Assembly (NCBI GenBank): GCA_902798695.1 | Contig: CADBXK010000001.1 | Span: forward strand, 1 to 64,000 | Length of the DNA stretch: 64,000 nt | Direction of reading: 5' to 3' | Source of the DNA: Oscillospiraceae bacterium | GTDB lineage: Bacteria > Bacillota > Clostridia > Oscillospirales > Ruminococcaceae | Part shown: positions 61,498 to 64,000 of the stretch, piece after piece | Layout of the letters: each line of letters begins with the position of its first letter | Numbering within the stretch: position 1 is the first letter of the stretch | The notes under the pieces: model-generated | Told to the model about the DNA's origin: nothing | The model's database searches: none | Seen by the model: only the letters and a program-made list of their open reading frames with translations | Translations under genes and position numbers: made by a program

Positions 61498-64000
61498 ATG
61501 TTTGAATCGATAGATTTTAGCAAATTATCACCAATGATGAAACAATATATGGAAATAAAAAATCAGCATAAAAAGCATTTGTTGTTTTTTAGATTAGGTG
61601 ATTTTTATGAACTTTTTTTTGATGACGCCATTGTTGCTTCTAGAGAATTAGAAATTACTCTTACTGGCAAAGAATGTGGATTAGCTGAACGTGCTCCGAT
61701 GTGTGGTATACCGTATCATAGTGTTGATGTTTATATAAAAAAATTGATAGATAAAGGTTTTAAGGTTGCTATATGTGAGCAAACCGACAAAATAGATTGT
61801 ACTAAAAAATTAGTTCGTAGGGATGTTGTTAGAATAATAACGCCAGGAACAGTATTTGAATCTGATATGTTGGAAGAGGGGGTTAATAACTACATATGTT
61901 CGATATTTTTATCTGGAAATGATTTTGGAATATGCTTTGCAGATATATCTACAGGAACGGTTCACGTAACTCAAATTAATTCAACTAATGTTTCTTTTGA
62001 CGTAATAAATGAGCTAGAAAGATTTTCGCCTACTGAAATTTTATATAATGAAGATTTAGTGAATCTTAAAGAGGTTAGTTCATATTTAACAAAGCAATTG
62101 AAGTGTATTGGCGAGTTGGTAGATTCTGAAAATTATGATAACAATATTTGTAAGAAGTTAATTTATAAGCAATTTAACGAAGTTTCTGATGATATTATTA
62201 ATTCAGATTTGTGCGTTAAATCTTTAGGAGCTTTGATTTTATATTTAGCAGATACCCAGAAAGATGGTGTTAAAAGATTAGTCGATTTGGCCTACTACAG
62301 TGGATATCAATATATGGGAATTGATGCATATGCTCGAAAAAATTTGGAATTAACTAAAACCATTATGACGGGACAGAAACAAAGAAGTTTGCTATGGATT
62401 TTAGATAAAACTAAAACGTCTATGGGAAAAAGATTAATTAGAAAATTAATAGAGCAGCCGCTAATAAATCCGATTCAAATTGTAAAAAGGCATGATGCTG
62501 TCGAATCACTTACAAAAAATAAAATGGTAAGAGATGATATTATTGAAATTTTGTCTAGAATATATGATTTAGAGCGGCTTATGACTAAAGTTATATATGG
62601 GTCAATAAATCCTAGGGAATTAAGAGCATTATCTCAAACAATTGGTGAGATTCCGAGTTTAAAAAGACAATTGGAGTTAGTTCCAAACTTCTTAGTGCAA
62701 AATATAAATAAAAGAATAAAAGATATCAATAATGTATATGAATTGATTGAATCTGCATTAGTTGATGAACCTCCTGTTAATTTAAAAGATGGCGGCGTTA
62801 TTCGCGAGGGATTTCATAATGAACTAGATGAGCTTAGAAATATTAGAGAAAATGGAAAGGAAACTCTATTAACAATTGAAGCGCGTGAAAGAGAGCAGAC
62901 AGGAATAAATAAGCTAAAAATTAACTATAATAAAGTTTTTGGATATTATATAGAGGTTACTAAGTCTTGTTTAGATAAGGTTCCAGATTATTATATTAGA
63001 AAACAAACACTTACTTCTAGTGAGCGTTTTATTACTCCAGAATTAAAGGAGTATGAAGAAAAAATTTTAACTGCTAGCGAGCGTAGTATAAAAATAGAAC
63101 AAGATATCTTTGAAGAACTAAAAAATGTGGTTTCAAATAAATTAATGGAAATTCAGAGCACGGCGAAAGCTATTGCTATGCTAGATGTTCTTTGTTCATT
63201 TTCTGTTGTTGCGCAGAACAATAATTATATTAAACCTGAGATTAGCACAGATAGTGAATTGATTATAAAAAATGGTCGGCATCCTGTTGTTGAGGCAATA
63301 TTAGACATGCCTTTTGTTTCCAATGATACAAAAATGGATAATTGTGAAAATAAAATGATGATGATAACAGGCCCTAACATGGCTGGAAAGTCTACTTACA
63401 TGAGACAGGTGGCGCTTATTGTATTGATGGCTCAGATAGGAAGTTTTGTTCCGGCGGAGTTTGCTAGGATTGGAATTGTTGATAGAATATTTACTCGCAT
63501 AGGAGCGTCGGACGATCTTACTGCAGGTAAATCGACATTTATGGTTGAAATGAGTGAAGTGGCTGAAATATTAAAAAATGCTACAGGAAAAAGTTTGGTA
63601 ATATTAGATGAGATAGGAAGAGGTACCTCAACATTTGATGGAATGAGCATTGCAAAAGCAGTTGCAGAACATATTATAAAGTCAAAAAATCTTGGCTGTA
63701 AAACGCTGTTTGCTACGCATTACCATGAATTAACTTCTCTAGAGCAAGAATTAGATGGTGTTAAAAATTATAATATTGCTGTGAAAAAACGTGGTGATGA
63801 CATAACCTTTTTAAGAAAAATTGTTAGAGGTGGCGTTGATGATAGTTATGGAATAGCTGTTGCTAAGCTTGCTGGAATTCCAGATAGTGTTATAAAAAGA
63901 GCGAATGTTATTTTAAAAGATATGGAAAAAGACAAGCATTGTCATGAAAATATTTATGAAGAACAATTGGATTCTGCGCAAGTTTCTTTATTTGACGCTA
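61498..64000 (+). CDS. mutS: DNA mismatch repair protein MutS, 3' end outside window
   Basis: 834 codons are visible and open to the window end. Mismatch-recognition F-x-E is in RLGDFYELFFDDA (about 32-44), followed by connector, lever and clamp domains. The ATPase has Walker A TGPNMAGKSTYMRQ (about 624), ABC-like signature SDDLTAGKSTFMVEM and Walker B LVILDEIGRGTSTFDG, then ATHYHEL. It binds mismatches and recruits MutL. ATG 61498 follows GGGTAGGT. About 40 residues of a typical 870-residue protein are probably missing at the 3' end. Confidence 0.96.
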   Translation, partial: MFESIDFSKLSPMMKQYMEIKNQHKKHLLFFRLGDFYELFFDDAIVASRELEITLTGKECGLAERAPMCGIPYHSVDVYIKKLIDKGFKVAICEQTDKIDCTKKLVRRDVVRIITPGTVFESDMLEEGVNNYICSIFLSGNDFGICFADISTGTVHVTQINSTNVSFDVINELERFSPTEILYNEDLVNLKEVSSYLTKQLKCIGELVDSENYDNNICKKLIYKQFNEVSDDIINSDLCVKSLGALILYLADTQKDGVKRLVDLAYYSGYQYMGIDAYARKNLELTKTIMTGQKQRSLLWILDKTKTSMGKRLIRKLIEQPLINPIQIVKRHDAVESLTKNKMVRDDIIEILSRIYDLERLMTKVIYGSINPRELRALSQTIGEIPSLKRQLELVPNFLVQNINKRIKDINNVYELIESALVDEPPVNLKDGGVIREGFHNELDELRNIRENGKETLLTIEAREREQTGINKLKINYNKVFGYYIEVTKSCLDKVPDYYIRKQTLTSSERFITPELKEYEEKILTASERSIKIEQDIFEELKNVVSNKLMEIQSTAKAIAMLDVLCSFSVVAQNNNYIKPEISTDSELIIKNGRHPVVEAILDMPFVSNDTKMDNCENKMMMITGPNMAGKSTYMRQVALIVLMAQIGSFVPAEFARIGIVDRIFTRIGASDDLTAGKSTFMVEMSEVAEILKNATGKSLVILDEIGRGTSTFDGMSIAKAVAEHIIKSKNLGCKTLFATHYHELTSLEQELDGVKNYNIAVKKRGDDITFLRKIVRGGVDDSYGIAVAKLAGIPDSVIKRANVILKDMEKDKHCHENIYEEQLDSAQVSLFDA

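Noticed and set aside
1-64000. CRISPR array, prophage, insertion sequence or integrated element
   Set aside because: No regularly spaced repeats, transposase, integrase or phage structural genes were seen, and base composition is even apart from the RNA genes.

Overview
The window is a low G+C, gene-dense chromosomal segment from an endospore-forming member of the Clostridia. Evidence: a complete spoIIIAA-AH operon, a sipL-spoIVA pair (SipL is the clostridial SpoIVA partner), rubrerythrin, AdhE, paired M42 peptidases, the tig-clpP-clpX-lon-engB order, and strong AGGAGG-type ribosome binding sites with frequent GTG/TTG starts. No phage, transposon, integron or CRISPR array was seen. I cannot name the genus from sequence alone.

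Layout. 1-350: 3' part of a 5S rRNA, tRNA-Asn and a terminator. 424-6061: a SAM methyltransferase, then the eight-gene spoIIIA operon behind a sigma-E-type promoter. 6102-7535 (minus): a DUF4097-like protein, dtd with a start-less coding remnant upstream, and tRNA-Leu. 7543-9600: a gene-poor gap with a possible 45-residue peptide, an alanine/glycine:cation symporter and a tiny Cys-rich membrane peptide. 9752-16740: a ClpC-type ATPase, a DUF5050-like propeller protein, sipL and spoIVA. 16826-23284: pyrE, RNase P RNA (minus), rubrerythrin coupled to an exported M16 peptidase, and adhE. 23314-24596: an M-box magnesium riboswitch and corA. 24595-29208 (minus): metallophosphoesterase, DUF4474 protein and a znuABC-type operon. 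29494-33093: a sensor kinase that has lost its phosphoacceptor histidine, panBCD and tRNA-Arg. 33198-42145: malic enzyme, murD, two M42 peptidases, a PLP lyase, rplS with leader, lepB and a CBS/DRTGG pyrophosphatase. 42412-45866: a membrane XRE regulator, an attenuated orphan trpB and a membrane protein. 45958-50933: rbgA, an RNase HII-YraN fusion, dipeptidase, thrC and a phosphoesterase. 51019-64000: tig-clpP-clpX-lon-engB, lysA, hslO, miaB, ymcA and mutS (cut by the window end).

Regulation is unusually readable. Three sporulation units (spoIIIA, sipL, spoIVA) each have a sigma-E-like promoter with a 14-bp spacer. Rubrerythrin has a PerR-like operator, adhE a Rex-like box over its -10, corA an M-box, and panB an inverted repeat over its promoter. 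The most striking element is upstream of trpB: a consensus promoter, a 28-codon leader peptide with three Trp codons (W12, W13, W16), a terminator hairpin and a competing antiterminator. This is the layout of ribosome-mediated trp attenuation, not the T-box or TRAP control expected in Firmicutes, and it governs a trpB with no trpA nearby.
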